A stretch of DNA of 64,000 bases from Clostridioides difficile (GTDB taxonomy: Bacteria > Bacillota > Clostridia > Peptostreptococcales > Peptostreptococcaceae), in NCBI RefSeq assembly GCF_900243075.1, contig NZ_OEZH01000133.1:178494-242493 (forward strand). The letters are read 5' to 3'. Positions 17,534-26,279 of this stretch are shown piece after piece (position 1 is the stretch's first letter; every line of letters begins with the position of its first letter). Made by a program: the position numbers and the translations under genes. The notes below the pieces were generated by a model. It ran no database searches. It saw only the letters and a list, made by a program, of their open reading frames with translations, and was not told the origin of the DNA.

Positions 17534-18502
17534 CTAAAATACTGCTATTATACTTATCCAAGCTAAAACAACTGTAACAATCCAAAAAACGAATACAACT
17601 CTTGTTTCTGGCCAACCACACTGTTCAAAATGATGGTGTATTGGAGCCATCTTAAAGAATCTCTTTCTTGTTGCTTTAAAATATCCAACTTGAATCAAAA
17701 CTGATAGAGCCTCTGCAAAATAAATTCCTCCAATTATAGGTATTATAAGCACTGAGTTAGTTAGAACTGAAAATGCTACAACTGCACCACCTAATGCCAT
17801 TGAACCTGTATCTCCCATAAAAACTCTAGCCGGATATGAATTAAATCCTAAAAATCCTAAGCATGCTCCAACAGTTGCTGCTGCTAAAACTGCAACTTCT
17901 GTATTTCCAGCAATAGAACTTGCAAATAGCATAAAGAATACAGAAACTATTAAAGTTACTCCTGATGCTAATCCATCTAATCCATCAGTCAAATTTACAG
18001 CATTTACTATTGCTACAATTATAAACATCATTATTGGTATATATAATATTCCAACATTTATTACAAAATCTGTAAATGGTATCATAAGTTGTGAAGCACT
18101 TGATGATGATGTATATTGATAAAAAGCAACATAAAAAGACAATGCAACTTGAAGGATTATTTTTTGATATGCTTTTAGTCCAAGTGATCTTTTTAGCTTT
18201 ATTTTTATAAAATCATCTAAAAAACCAATAAAACCAAAACCTGCAATACATATAAGACCTACTGCCATATCATGACTAACCTTTACTCTTGTAAGTCCAG
18301 TTATTAGAATTGCAACAATCATTATAATTCCACCCATAGTAGGTGTTCCATTTTTGGCTAGATGTGTTTGGGGTCCATCATCTCTAACTGTCTGACCAAA
18401 TTTAAATTTTCTAAGCATTGGTATAAATATTGGTCCTATTATAATTACTATTAAAAACGCAATCAATGCGGTGTACGTAAGCTCTGTTATTCCTAACATC
18501 AT
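17534..18502 (-). CDS. mraY: Phospho-MurNAc-pentapeptide translocase MraY
   Basis: A 322-residue polytopic enzyme that makes lipid I from UDP-MurNAc-pentapeptide and undecaprenyl phosphate. Family blocks are 'DDGPQTHLAKNGTPTMGG', 'GFLDDFIKIKL', 'NLTDGLDGLASGV', 'VFMGDTGSMALGG' and 'MAPIHHHFEQCGWPE'. AGGAG lies 4 and 7 bases before two adjacent ATGs (18502, 18499); the first is used. An upstream in-frame ATG lacks a site. Confidence 0.96.
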   Translation of the reverse strand: MMLGITELTYTALIAFLIVIIIGPIFIPMLRKFKFGQTVRDDGPQTHLAKNGTPTMGGIIMIVAILITGLTRVKVSHDMAVGLICIAGFGFIGFLDDFIKIKLKRSLGLKAYQKIILQVALSFYVAFYQYTSSSSASQLMIPFTDFVINVGILYIPIMMFIIVAIVNAVNLTDGLDGLASGVTLIVSVFFMLFASSIAGNTEVAVLAAATVGACLGFLGFNSYPARVFMGDTGSMALGGAVVAFSVLTNSVLIIPIIGGIYFAEALSVLIQVGYFKATRKRFFKMAPIHHHFEQCGWPETRVVFVFWIVTVVLAWISIIAVF

Positions 18503-18542
18503 AAAACTCCTCTCCCTTGTCAATCAACTCATTAGTTTAAGC

Positions 18543-19916
18543 TTATTTATTTAGATATTCGACTATTTTTTCTAATCTCATGCCTCTTGAGCCTTTTACT
18601 AAAATAGTGTCTCCTGTTTTTACTAATTCATTTAACTTGCTAAATACATCTTCTCTATTCTCAAAGTGATATATATTGGCTGAATTGAATCCTAATTGTT
18701 TTGCTTCTTCTCCAATAAACACTGAATTTTCACCTATAGTTATTATAATATCAGTATTATTCATAGATGATTTTCCGACTAATCTATGACCATACTCTGA
18801 AATTTCACCCATTTCTAGTATATCTCCAAGTATCGCTACCCTTCTACCTTTATATCTTCCAAGTATCTTTAAAGCAGCATCCATAGAATCTGGACTAGCA
18901 TTATATGAATCATTAATTATTGTTAACTTTTCATTTTTTATTATGTCTAGTCTCATTTTTGTCCCTTTAAAATTTTTTAAACCTTTTTTTATATAATCCA
19001 AAGAAATATTTAAACACATACCAACCAGTATAGCAGACATTGCATTATATATATTATGTTCTCCTATTGTTGGTATAAATACTTCCTCTTTTTTTCCATT
19101 TATGACACATGTAAATGTCAAACTATCCTCTTCCATAGTATAACTTTCGCAATAAATATCATTATTTTTATTGAATCCAAATGTTTTTAACTTATATACA
19201 TGCTCTTTTTCTTTTAATGTAGATAAAAACTTATCATCTCCATTTACAATTAAAGTATTTGTCTCATCAAAATTTGAGGCAATCTCCATCTTTGCTTTTA
19301 AAATACCTTCTTGTGAACCTAGTTTTTCCACATGTGATAATCCTATATTTGATATGACTGCAATTTTGGGATTTACTATATCCACTAGATATTTTATTTC
19401 ATTGAATCCAGACATACCCATCTCTATTACAGCACACTCATGTTCTTTATTTAAATTAAATAAAGTTAATGGAACTCCAAAATGATTATTTAAATTTTTT
19501 TCATTTTTTAGTATATTTAACTTTGCAGATATGGCAGAATATATCATATCTCTAGTAGTAGTTTTGCCTACACTACCTGTAACACCTATAAATGGAATAT
19601 CAAATTTTTCTTTATAATATCTTGAAATATCCCCTAGAGCTAAAGATGTATCTTTTACCTCTATTAAATTTATATCCGAACTTTCTAATTTTATTCCATT
19701 ACTTTCATTTTTTATAAAAGTTTTACATCCACTATCATATGCAGACTTCATAAATGTATGCCCATCTAAATTTTCTCCAACTATTGCTACAAATGCATTT
19801 TGGGCATTTGACTCCCTGCTATCTATAACTATATCACTTACACAGTCATTATAATCTCCATATATTAACTTCCCATTAGTTGCAAGTACTAACTCTTTTA
19901 TTGTTAAGCACTCCAT
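18543..19916 (-). CDS. murF: UDP-MurNAc-tripeptide:D-Ala-D-Ala ligase MurF
   Basis: A 457-residue Mur ligase with ATP loop 'GVTGSVGKTTTRDMI', 'KNLNNHFGVPLTLF', 'CAVIEMGMSGFNEI', 'SNIGLSHVEKLGS' and the C-terminal 'IINDSYNASPDSMDAAL'. It adds D-Ala-D-Ala to complete the pentapeptide precursor. AAAGGAGG precedes the ATG at 19916. A hairpin at 19958-19998 lies between it and spoVD, so mur genes downstream may be expressed partly independently of spoVD. Confidence 0.96.
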   Translation of the reverse strand: MECLTIKELVLATNGKLIYGDYNDCVSDIVIDSRESNAQNAFVAIVGENLDGHTFMKSAYDSGCKTFIKNESNGIKLESSDINLIEVKDTSLALGDISRYYKEKFDIPFIGVTGSVGKTTTRDMIYSAISAKLNILKNEKNLNNHFGVPLTLFNLNKEHECAVIEMGMSGFNEIKYLVDIVNPKIAVISNIGLSHVEKLGSQEGILKAKMEIASNFDETNTLIVNGDDKFLSTLKEKEHVYKLKTFGFNKNNDIYCESYTMEEDSLTFTCVINGKKEEVFIPTIGEHNIYNAMSAILVGMCLNISLDYIKKGLKNFKGTKMRLDIIKNEKLTIINDSYNASPDSMDAALKILGRYKGRRVAILGDILEMGEISEYGHRLVGKSSMNNTDIIITIGENSVFIGEEAKQLGFNSANIYHFENREDVFSKLNELVKTGDTILVKGSRGMRLEKIVEYLNK

Positions 19917-19957
19917 TATTAAACTCCTCCTTTAAAACCTTAGCTATATTCTCTTAG

Positions 19958-19998
19958 CAACAAAAGGCAATGTATACCGTTATATATACATTGCCTAC
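19958..19998 (-). terminator. Hairpin between spoVD and murF
   Basis: On the minus strand AGGCAATGTATA pairs perfectly with TATACATTGCCT, followed by TTTGTTG. The short T-run suggests partial termination or attenuation between the sporulation gene spoVD and the essential murF. Confidence 0.55.
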
Positions 19999-20082
19999 GA
20001 TAACTCTTAACTTTATAATTATATACTATATTTCTGTTTTTTTGAAGATGTTTATGGGTATATGTTAATTATCTGTTACTTT

Positions 20083-22062
20083 TTAGTTTTCAAAATATAG
20101 GGTTATACTTGAATCTTCATTAACTTTTACTCCAGGTTTTGGGAATATATCTTTTACCTTTGTATCTTCTGGAAGTTCTATATCTGCATCTAAATCTGGT
20201 TTTAACTTCACATCTTCCAACGCCTTTACAGCATCACCAATTTTTAGATTTCTTACATCTGGCACTTTAACCTGTTTTTTTTCATACTCAGCTTTTTCTT
20301 CTTCTTTGTATACTGGTTTAACTCCTAAATATTTTAAAGAATCATTCATTATTTCTTTTACTATTGGTCCTGCTGTAGTACTACCAAATGCACTTACTCC
20401 CGTTGGTTCATCAACAATAGCAAGGACTACTATTTGTGGGTCATCACAAGGTGCGATTCCAACAAATGAACATATATACTTTCCTGGAGCATACTTACCA
20501 TCTATAACTTTTTGAGCTGTACCTGTTTTACCACCAAGTCTATAACCTGGTATATATGCTATCTTTCCTCCACCTTCAGTTACAACTGACTCTGCAATTT
20601 CTAGCATTTTCTTAGATGTTTCTTTAGATATAACACTTCTTACTTTTTTTGGTTTTACTGTTTCAGTTATGTTACCTTTATTATCAGTATAAGATTTTAC
20701 CACTCTTGGTTGCATTAAATCTCCACCATTAGCTATTGATGATATAGCTGTTATAAGTTGTATTGGAGTTACTGATATAGATTGACCAAATGATATTGTA
20801 GCCAATTCAACTGGTCCTACATTTTTTTCGTTATACAATATTCCCTTAGCTTCTCCTGGTAAATCTATACCTGTCTTATCCATAAGACCAAAAGATTCTA
20901 TATAATCATACATTTTTCCAACGCCTAATCTACTTCCTAACTCAACAAATACTGGGTTGCAAGAATTTTGTACTGCTTGTTTAAACTCTTGTGTTCCATG
21001 AGGTCTATAATGTCTCCAACATTTAATTTTTCTTCCTCCAACAGTTACACTACCTGTACATGTGAATTTTTCTCCATCTTTAATTACTCCTTCTTCAAGA
21101 GCACTAGAAGATGTAATAAGTTTAAATGTAGAACCTGGTTCATATGTATCACTTACTGCTGGATTTCTCCACATTTGATAATAGCCTTTTATTTTATCCT
21201 TATCATTATACTTTTCAAGTTCTTCTTGATAATATGGATATATTGGTGTTCTTGAATCATTAGGGTCATAGTCTGGTTTTGATGCTAGAGCAAGTATATC
21301 ACCAGTTTTAGGATTCATAGCTATTGCAGTAACCTTTTTTGCATTATTTAACTCATAAGCTTTCTGTACTGCTTTTTCAGTATAGTGTTGAATTACTTCA
21401 TCTATAGACAACACAAGACCATTACCTTGTACAGGCTCATAATATTTTTCCATTCCTTGTGGTATTTCTCTTCCTGAAGCATCAGTACTTACTATCAGTT
21501 TTCCAGGCTTTCCTTTTAATTTTTTATCATATTGCATTTCTATACCAGATATACCTGTTGCATCTGAAGAAGTATGTCCTAGTACATATGGTGCAAAATT
21601 CCCATATGGATAATATCTTTGATTATCTTCTGCTACCCATATTCCACCTAATTTAGCATCTCTTATTTGACTTGCCTTATCATCATCTATCCATCTTTTA
21701 ACCTTTACAAGAGCCATATTTTTTTTGCTTATTAAAGCGTAAATATCTTTATAATCTTCGTCTAAAATCTCAGCTACCTTTTCAGCAGCTTCCTTTTTAT
21801 CTTCTACTTCTACAGGTTTACACCAAACCGTATACTTAGTTACACTTACTGCTAATTCTTTCATATTTCTATCATATATAGTTCCTCTTTTGGGTTCTAT
21901 TGGTATATCTCTTGTTTGCTGTTCTAGAGCTTTTGTACTTAACCAATTTCCCTTCATAAGTTGTAGGTACCCAGTCCTAATAACAAGGCAAAAAAACAAT
22001 GCACATGCTAGAATAAGAACGAGTACCAGCCTTTTTTTACTTATTCTCTTTACTTTTCTCAA
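20083..22062 (-). CDS. spoVD: Class B penicillin-binding protein SpoVD
   Basis: A 659-residue transpeptidase. N-terminal membrane helix about residues 11-30; PBP dimer domain with 'KRGTIYDRNMKELAVS'; transpeptidase motifs STFK with nucleophile S311, 'SCN' and 'KTG' (in 'LGGKTGTAQK'); and a C-terminal PASTA domain from 'VPDVRNLKIGDAVKALED'. It crosslinks spore cortex peptidoglycan with SpoVE. The start is TTG at 22062 with GGGGGA upstream, 11 bp after ftsL. The PASTA domain and the spoVE partner distinguish it from FtsI. Confidence 0.95.
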   Translation of the reverse strand: MRKVKRISKKRLVLVLILACALFFCLVIRTGYLQLMKGNWLSTKALEQQTRDIPIEPKRGTIYDRNMKELAVSVTKYTVWCKPVEVEDKKEAAEKVAEILDEDYKDIYALISKKNMALVKVKRWIDDDKASQIRDAKLGGIWVAEDNQRYYPYGNFAPYVLGHTSSDATGISGIEMQYDKKLKGKPGKLIVSTDASGREIPQGMEKYYEPVQGNGLVLSIDEVIQHYTEKAVQKAYELNNAKKVTAIAMNPKTGDILALASKPDYDPNDSRTPIYPYYQEELEKYNDKDKIKGYYQMWRNPAVSDTYEPGSTFKLITSSSALEEGVIKDGEKFTCTGSVTVGGRKIKCWRHYRPHGTQEFKQAVQNSCNPVFVELGSRLGVGKMYDYIESFGLMDKTGIDLPGEAKGILYNEKNVGPVELATISFGQSISVTPIQLITAISSIANGGDLMQPRVVKSYTDNKGNITETVKPKKVRSVISKETSKKMLEIAESVVTEGGGKIAYIPGYRLGGKTGTAQKVIDGKYAPGKYICSFVGIAPCDDPQIVVLAIVDEPTGVSAFGSTTAGPIVKEIMNDSLKYLGVKPVYKEEEKAEYEKKQVKVPDVRNLKIGDAVKALEDVKLKPDLDADIELPEDTKVKDIFPKPGVKVNEDSSITLYFEN

Positions 22063-22073
22063 ATCTATTCCCC

Positions 22074-22421
22074 CTAGTTATCCACATCTATATACTTTAT
22101 TTGTCCATCTTTTGGATAGTCCATATTGAGCAATTCTTTTGCCTTTAGCTCAATTTCTTTTATCGATGTTTTTTCAGTTTTTTTTGCCTTTAGTTCCTCT
22201 AGTACTATCTCTTTTTTTCTTAAATCTTTTTGTAAATAGTAAATATCATATTTCATTTCTGAGATTTTTGAATAACCACATAGATTCAATATTATTACTG
22301 CGAAAGTTGCAATCAGTAAAATGCATTTAGCTCCTATTTTTTTATTATTTCTCTTTTTATAATTATTCTTTTTCTTATTTTTATATTCATTTAGATTCTG
22401 TATTTTATAATTTTTTTTCAA
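22074..22421 (-). CDS. ftsL: FtsL/DivIC-type septum protein
   Basis: A 115-residue bitopic protein: very basic cytoplasmic N-terminus, one membrane helix ('CILLIATFAVIILNLCGY', about residues 33-50), then a coiled coil rich in Lys/Glu. Size, topology and position between rsmH and spoVD match FtsL, which bridges DivIB and the transpeptidase. Sequence conservation is low in this family, so the call rests on context. The start is TTG at 22421 after CGAGGTGAT. Confidence 0.78.
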   Translation of the reverse strand: MKKNYKIQNLNEYKNKKKNNYKKRNNKKIGAKCILLIATFAVIILNLCGYSKISEMKYDIYYLQKDLRKKEIVLEELKAKKTEKTSIKEIELKAKELLNMDYPKDGQIKYIDVDN

Positions 22422-22556
22422 ATTATCACCTCGATAATATAGATTTTAAATTTTCCTCTATACTATATTTGTTATTAATCTTATCTCTTCCTCTAAAATT
22501 TCATCGCTAAATTAATACACTATTGCACAATCTAATTGTAATTTTTTCTATGCACA
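22422..22556. other. Upstream region of ftsL-spoVD
   Basis: AT-rich gap between the rsmH terminator and ftsL. It should hold the ftsL-spoVD promoter, but no convincing -10/-35 pair was found by eye. Confidence 0.35.
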
Positions 22557-22605
22557 ACAAAAAACCTATAAATTCACTTATACTTTTATATTGAATCTAT
22601 AGGTT
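22557..22605 (-). terminator. Terminator after rsmH
   Basis: On the minus strand AACCTATAGATTCA pairs with TGAATTTATAGGTT (one G-T pair) followed by TTTTTTG. It lies about 310 bp after the rsmH stop and separates lgt-rsmH from ftsL-spoVD. Nothing recognisable lies in 22606-22914. Confidence 0.7.
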
Positions 22606-22914
22606 AGACATTCATTTTTATTTATTTTTATCACTTCTAATATTTTTAGATAATTTCTTCCATAAATATAATATGTAACTAACTATCTACTTTTTGATTC
22701 CTAAGCTCTCCATTATATTACCTAATATCACCTATATCTATATTTTTATATCTAAATTGTCATTCTACGCCTCAATAACAAAGAACATTTCTTATAGTGT
22801 TAAGTGTTTTATAATTGCTTTACTAGTACAACAAAATATATCATACTTTTTAATTGATTATAATAAATCTTATTTATACATAAGATTACTCTTTAACTTT
22901 ACAAACTATATAAG

Positions 22915-23850
22915 TTATATTCTTTCTGCTACTCTTAACTTAGCACTTCTTGAACGTGGATTTACTTCTATTTCTTCTTCACTAGGTAATATTGGTTTTC
23001 TAGTTATTATTTTTACTTCAGATTCTTTGTCACATTGGCATATAGGCAAATGTTGTGGACATATACAATCTGATGCTAGATATTTAAATGCATTTTTTAC
23101 TATTCTGTCCTCTAATGAGTGAAATGTTATTATACAAATTCTTCCACCTTCATTCATTATAGAGGAAGCATCATTTATCATCTTTGTAATTACTCCTAGT
23201 TCATTATTTACTTCTATTCGTATAGCCTGAAAAGTTCTTTTAGCTGGGTGAGGTCCATCTATTCTAGCTTTTTTAGGAATAGCCTTTTTAATTATATCAA
23301 CCAATTCACCTGTAGTTTCTATTGGTTTATTTGCTCTTTCTTCAACTATAAATTTAGCTATACGTTTAGCCCAGTTATCTTCACCATAATCTTTTATTAT
23401 CTTAGATAGTTCATCTTCTGTATAATTATTTACAACATCATATGCAGAAAACTCACATCTAACATCCATTCTCATATCAAGTGGTGCATCTTGCATATAA
23501 GAAAAGCCTCTATCAGCTTCATCAAGTTGATGAGATGAAACTCCTAAATCAGCTAATACACCATCAATCTTGTAAACTCCTATTTTTTCTAATTCCTCTT
23601 TTATATTTTCAAAATTACTATGAACAAACTTCACTCTACTTTCGTATTCACTCAATCTCTCTTTTGCTGTATTTATAGCGTTTTTATCTTGGTCAAACCC
23701 TATAAATAATCCCTTATCTGACAGTTTTTTTACTATCTCCCTAGAATGTCCTGCTCCTCCCATAGTACAGTCAACATACACTCCATCTGGCTTTATATTT
23801 AAATTTTCTATACACTCATTTAAAAGAACTGATACATGATGAAATTCCAT
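22915..23850 (-). CDS. rsmH: 16S rRNA m4C1402 methyltransferase RsmH (MraW)
   Basis: A 311-residue SAM-dependent methyltransferase. Family blocks: '[14 protein letters not shown]', '[15 protein letters not shown]', 'GFDQDKNAI', '[20 protein letters not shown]', '[12 protein letters not shown]', '[12 protein letters not shown]' and C-terminal '[13 protein letters not shown]'. It methylates N4 of C1402 in 16S rRNA. ATG 23850 is chosen because AAAGGAGGTAAAT immediately precedes it; a longer frame begins 7 codons earlier with no site. No mraZ gene precedes it; lgt does. Confidence 0.96.
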   Translation of the reverse strand: MEFHHVSVLLNECIENLNIKPDGVYVDCTMGGAGHSREIVKKLSDKGLFIGFDQDKNAINTAKERLSEYESRVKFVHSNFENIKEELEKIGVYKIDGVLADLGVSSHQLDEADRGFSYMQDAPLDMRMDVRCEFSAYDVVNNYTEDELSKIIKDYGEDNWAKRIAKFIVEERANKPIETTGELVDIIKKAIPKKARIDGPHPAKRTFQAIRIEVNNELGVITKMINDASSIMNEGGRICIITFHSLEDRIVKNAFKYLASDCICPQHLPICQCDKESEVKIITRKPILPSEEEIEVNPRSRSAKLRVAERI

Positions 23851-23885
23851 ATTTACCTCCTTTATACTCACTATTTAAACTATTA

Positions 23886-24626
23886 TTAACTAATATTATG
23901 TTTATTTTTCTTTGATAAATAAACATGTGCAATTATACCACCAATAACTCCAATCAAGCTTATCACTTGTGCCATTCTAAGTGGTCCTAACATTAAACTA
24001 TCTGTTCTTAATCTCTCTATAAAAAATCTTCCAATTGAATATAAAGTTACATAAGTAACTATAACTTGCCCTTCATATTTTTTATTTTTTCTAAATAGTA
24101 ATAAAACTATAAATATACCAAAATCCCATATGGACTCATATAGAAAAGTTGGATGCACTTTTACTCCATCAACCATTATTCCCCAAGGTAAATTAGTAGC
24201 ACCTCCATGTGCTTCTCCATTAATAAAATTTCCCCATCTACCTATAGCTTGTGCTAAAGGCATTCCAAGTATAACTGTATCAGCCATTTTTAAGAAGTTA
24301 ATATTTTTAATCTTAGTGTATATATAACCAGCTAATATTCCACCAATTAACCCTCCATGTATAGCAAGTCCACCACCTCTAAAATTAAAAATTTGAGACA
24401 TATTTTGAGCATAATAACTCCAATTAAATACTACATAATAGATTCTTGCACAGATTAGTCCAACCGGAATTGCTATTATAGCTATATTTAATACATCATC
24501 TTCTTTAATTCCCACTCTTTTTGATTCTTTTATTGCTATTAAAGTCCCTAAAATCATTCCACATGCCATAAGTATTCCATACCACATGATGTCTATTCCA
24601 AACAGTGTAAATGCTATTCTATCCAT
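23886..24626 (-). CDS. lgt: Prolipoprotein diacylglyceryl transferase Lgt
   Basis: A 246-residue membrane enzyme with seven helices. The Lgt signature 'GRWGNFINGEAHGG', the 'HGGLIGGILAG' motif and 'HPTFLYESIWD' are all present. It transfers diacylglycerol to the lipobox cysteine of prolipoproteins, such as AppA and the sugar-binding lipoprotein in this window. AAGAGGTGACGTT precedes the ATG. The rsmH start is 35 bp downstream, so the two are co-transcribed. Confidence 0.96.
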   Translation of the reverse strand: MDRIAFTLFGIDIMWYGILMACGMILGTLIAIKESKRVGIKEDDVLNIAIIAIPVGLICARIYYVVFNWSYYAQNMSQIFNFRGGGLAIHGGLIGGILAGYIYTKIKNINFLKMADTVILGMPLAQAIGRWGNFINGEAHGGATNLPWGIMVDGVKVHPTFLYESIWDFGIFIVLLLFRKNKKYEGQVIVTYVTLYSIGRFFIERLRTDSLMLGPLRMAQVISLIGVIGGIIAHVYLSKKNKHNIS

Positions 24627-24666
24627 AACGTCACCTCTTTGTATTAATTAAAAATATTTCCAAAGC

Positions 24667-24706
24667 AATTTAGTATAATTACAATTAATTGTAATTATAC
24701 TAAATT
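24667..24706. repeat. Perfect 40-bp palindrome upstream of lgt
   Basis: Arms of 20 bp with no spacer, centred between 24686 and 24687 (left arm starts AATTTAGTATAATTAC). It is very AT-rich. It lies 41 bp before the lgt start and about 100 bp after the peptidase terminator. With no loop and no T-run it is not a standard terminator; it could be a cruciform or a protein-binding site in the lgt promoter region. Confidence 0.75.
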
Positions 24707-24803
24707 ATGATAACATATTAATGTTAATTCTACAAAAAATATTAAAATTTATTCTATAAACACTATAATATATTATACCAATCTAACTACGTAAAATTCT
24801 TTG

Positions 24804-24838
24804 AAATCAAAAAGATTGATGTATGTATACACCAATCT
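24804..24838 (-). terminator. Terminator after the M16 peptidase pair
   Basis: On the minus strand AGATTGGTGTA pairs with TACATCAATCT (one G-T pair, 4-base loop), followed by TTTTGATTT. It lies about 140 bp after the stop at 24979. Confidence 0.6.
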
Positions 24839-24978
24839 CTTATATATTTGTATTTATGCTTCTTAAATTTTTCAACTTAATTTATATATATTTTACAAAT
24901 CTATTTCTTGTTTCACTAGAATAAACATTCAAATGCACAGTCTAGCATTTAACTGTTATTCTTATGATTATCAAATTT

Positions 24979-26265
24979 TTATTTAGGTTCTACAATAGAA
25001 ATAACACAATACTCTTCTTTAAAGTGTTCTTTTAATCTTTCTTCAATTTCCTCAAAAGTAACGTCTTTAATAACATCTAAATAATCCAATATATTTATAT
25101 CCTTAAATACATAAGATATAAAACTATTTCCTATAAAGTTTATAGAATCAAAACACTTAATAAATGACCCTATTTTTTTCTTTTTAGTTCTCTCAAATTC
25201 CTCTTTTGATAATCCTTCTTGTTTTGATTTTTCTATATACTCAAGAATTATCTCTTTTACTTTTTTAGGTTCTTTAGAATCTCCAGCTATTATACTAAAA
25301 GCATAATCCACTTGAGACGAAAATCCAGCTCCAAAATTTTCATTTATTAATCCTTGCATATACAAATCTTCATAAAGTTTACTTCCTTTTTTAAATAGCA
25401 TACCTACAAGTATGTCAGTTACAATTTCTTTACGTAAAAGTTCTTTCCCTTTTAAACCAACATTACTATCTTTAAAACCTATGTTAAACATAGGCATAGA
25501 TATAGGGAATTTTTCTATAACTTCTTTTTCTTTTACACTTTCTGGTTCTTTTGGATAAAACCTCTCTATACTCTTAGAAAGTTTATCTATATCATAATTG
25601 TTTGATTTTTTAGTTATATCTATAACTTTTTCTACATCTAGGTCACCAACAACAAATAAGGCCATATTCCCTGGATTATAGAAAGTGTTATAGCATTTAT
25701 ATAGTTCTTCTTTAGTTATCTTATATATACTATCTACCGTACCTGCTATATCAATTCTAGTAGGATAATTTACATACATTGCCTTCAGGCAATTAAAATA
25801 TACATTCCAATCAGGGTCATCATTGTACATTTTTATTTCTTGTGCTATTATACCTTTTTCCTTTTCAACATTTTCATCTGTAAAATAAGGTGTTTGAACA
25901 TAATCAATTAGATGCTCCAGACTCTCATAAAAATTTTCGGTAGCAGAAAATAAGTATGCTGTCATCGTAAAATTAGTAAACGCATTTGCGTTTACTCCTA
26001 ATTTAGAAAATTTATCAAAGGCATCTCTTCCATCAGGTTGCTCAAACATCTTATGCTCTAGAAAATGTGCAATTCCTTCATTCACTCTAATTCTTTTATC
26101 TTCTCCAATTGGAACAAATTCTAAATCATTTGAACCATAATTAGTAGCCAGAATAGCATATTTTTTAGTAAACCCTTTCTTAGGCATAAAATATACATCT
26201 AATCCATTTTTCAATTTCTCATAATAAACTTCTTCTCTCAATATATCATTAACTATTTTTTCCAT
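24979..26265 (-). CDS. M16 family zinc peptidase, active-type subunit
   Basis: A 428-residue M16B (insulinase/processing-peptidase) protein of the YmfH type. The inverted zinc motif HxxEH is intact in 'EGIAHFLEHKMFE', and the distal glutamate is in 'EKEKGIIAQEIKMY'. The C-terminal half is the second M16 domain. ATG 26265 is preferred: GGAGG lies 8 bases upstream, while the earlier ATG (26280) overlaps the preceding stop with no site. It is translated directly after its non-catalytic partner, and the two probably form a heterodimer. Substrate unknown. Confidence 0.88.
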   Translation of the reverse strand: MEKIVNDILREEVYYEKLKNGLDVYFMPKKGFTKKYAILATNYGSNDLEFVPIGEDKRIRVNEGIAHFLEHKMFEQPDGRDAFDKFSKLGVNANAFTNFTMTAYLFSATENFYESLEHLIDYVQTPYFTDENVEKEKGIIAQEIKMYNDDPDWNVYFNCLKAMYVNYPTRIDIAGTVDSIYKITKEELYKCYNTFYNPGNMALFVVGDLDVEKVIDITKKSNNYDIDKLSKSIERFYPKEPESVKEKEVIEKFPISMPMFNIGFKDSNVGLKGKELLRKEIVTDILVGMLFKKGSKLYEDLYMQGLINENFGAGFSSQVDYAFSIIAGDSKEPKKVKEIILEYIEKSKQEGLSKEEFERTKKKKIGSFIKCFDSINFIGNSFISYVFKDINILDYLDVIKDVTFEEIEERLKEHFKEEYCVISIVEPK

Positions 26266-26279
26266 AGACATCTCCTCCA

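Noticed and set aside
22694..23122. A 142-codon plus-strand frame crossing the rsmH end and the downstream gap
   Set aside because: It lacks a ribosome site, its second half is antisense to rsmH, and the first half is AT-driven Ile/Tyr/Ser.
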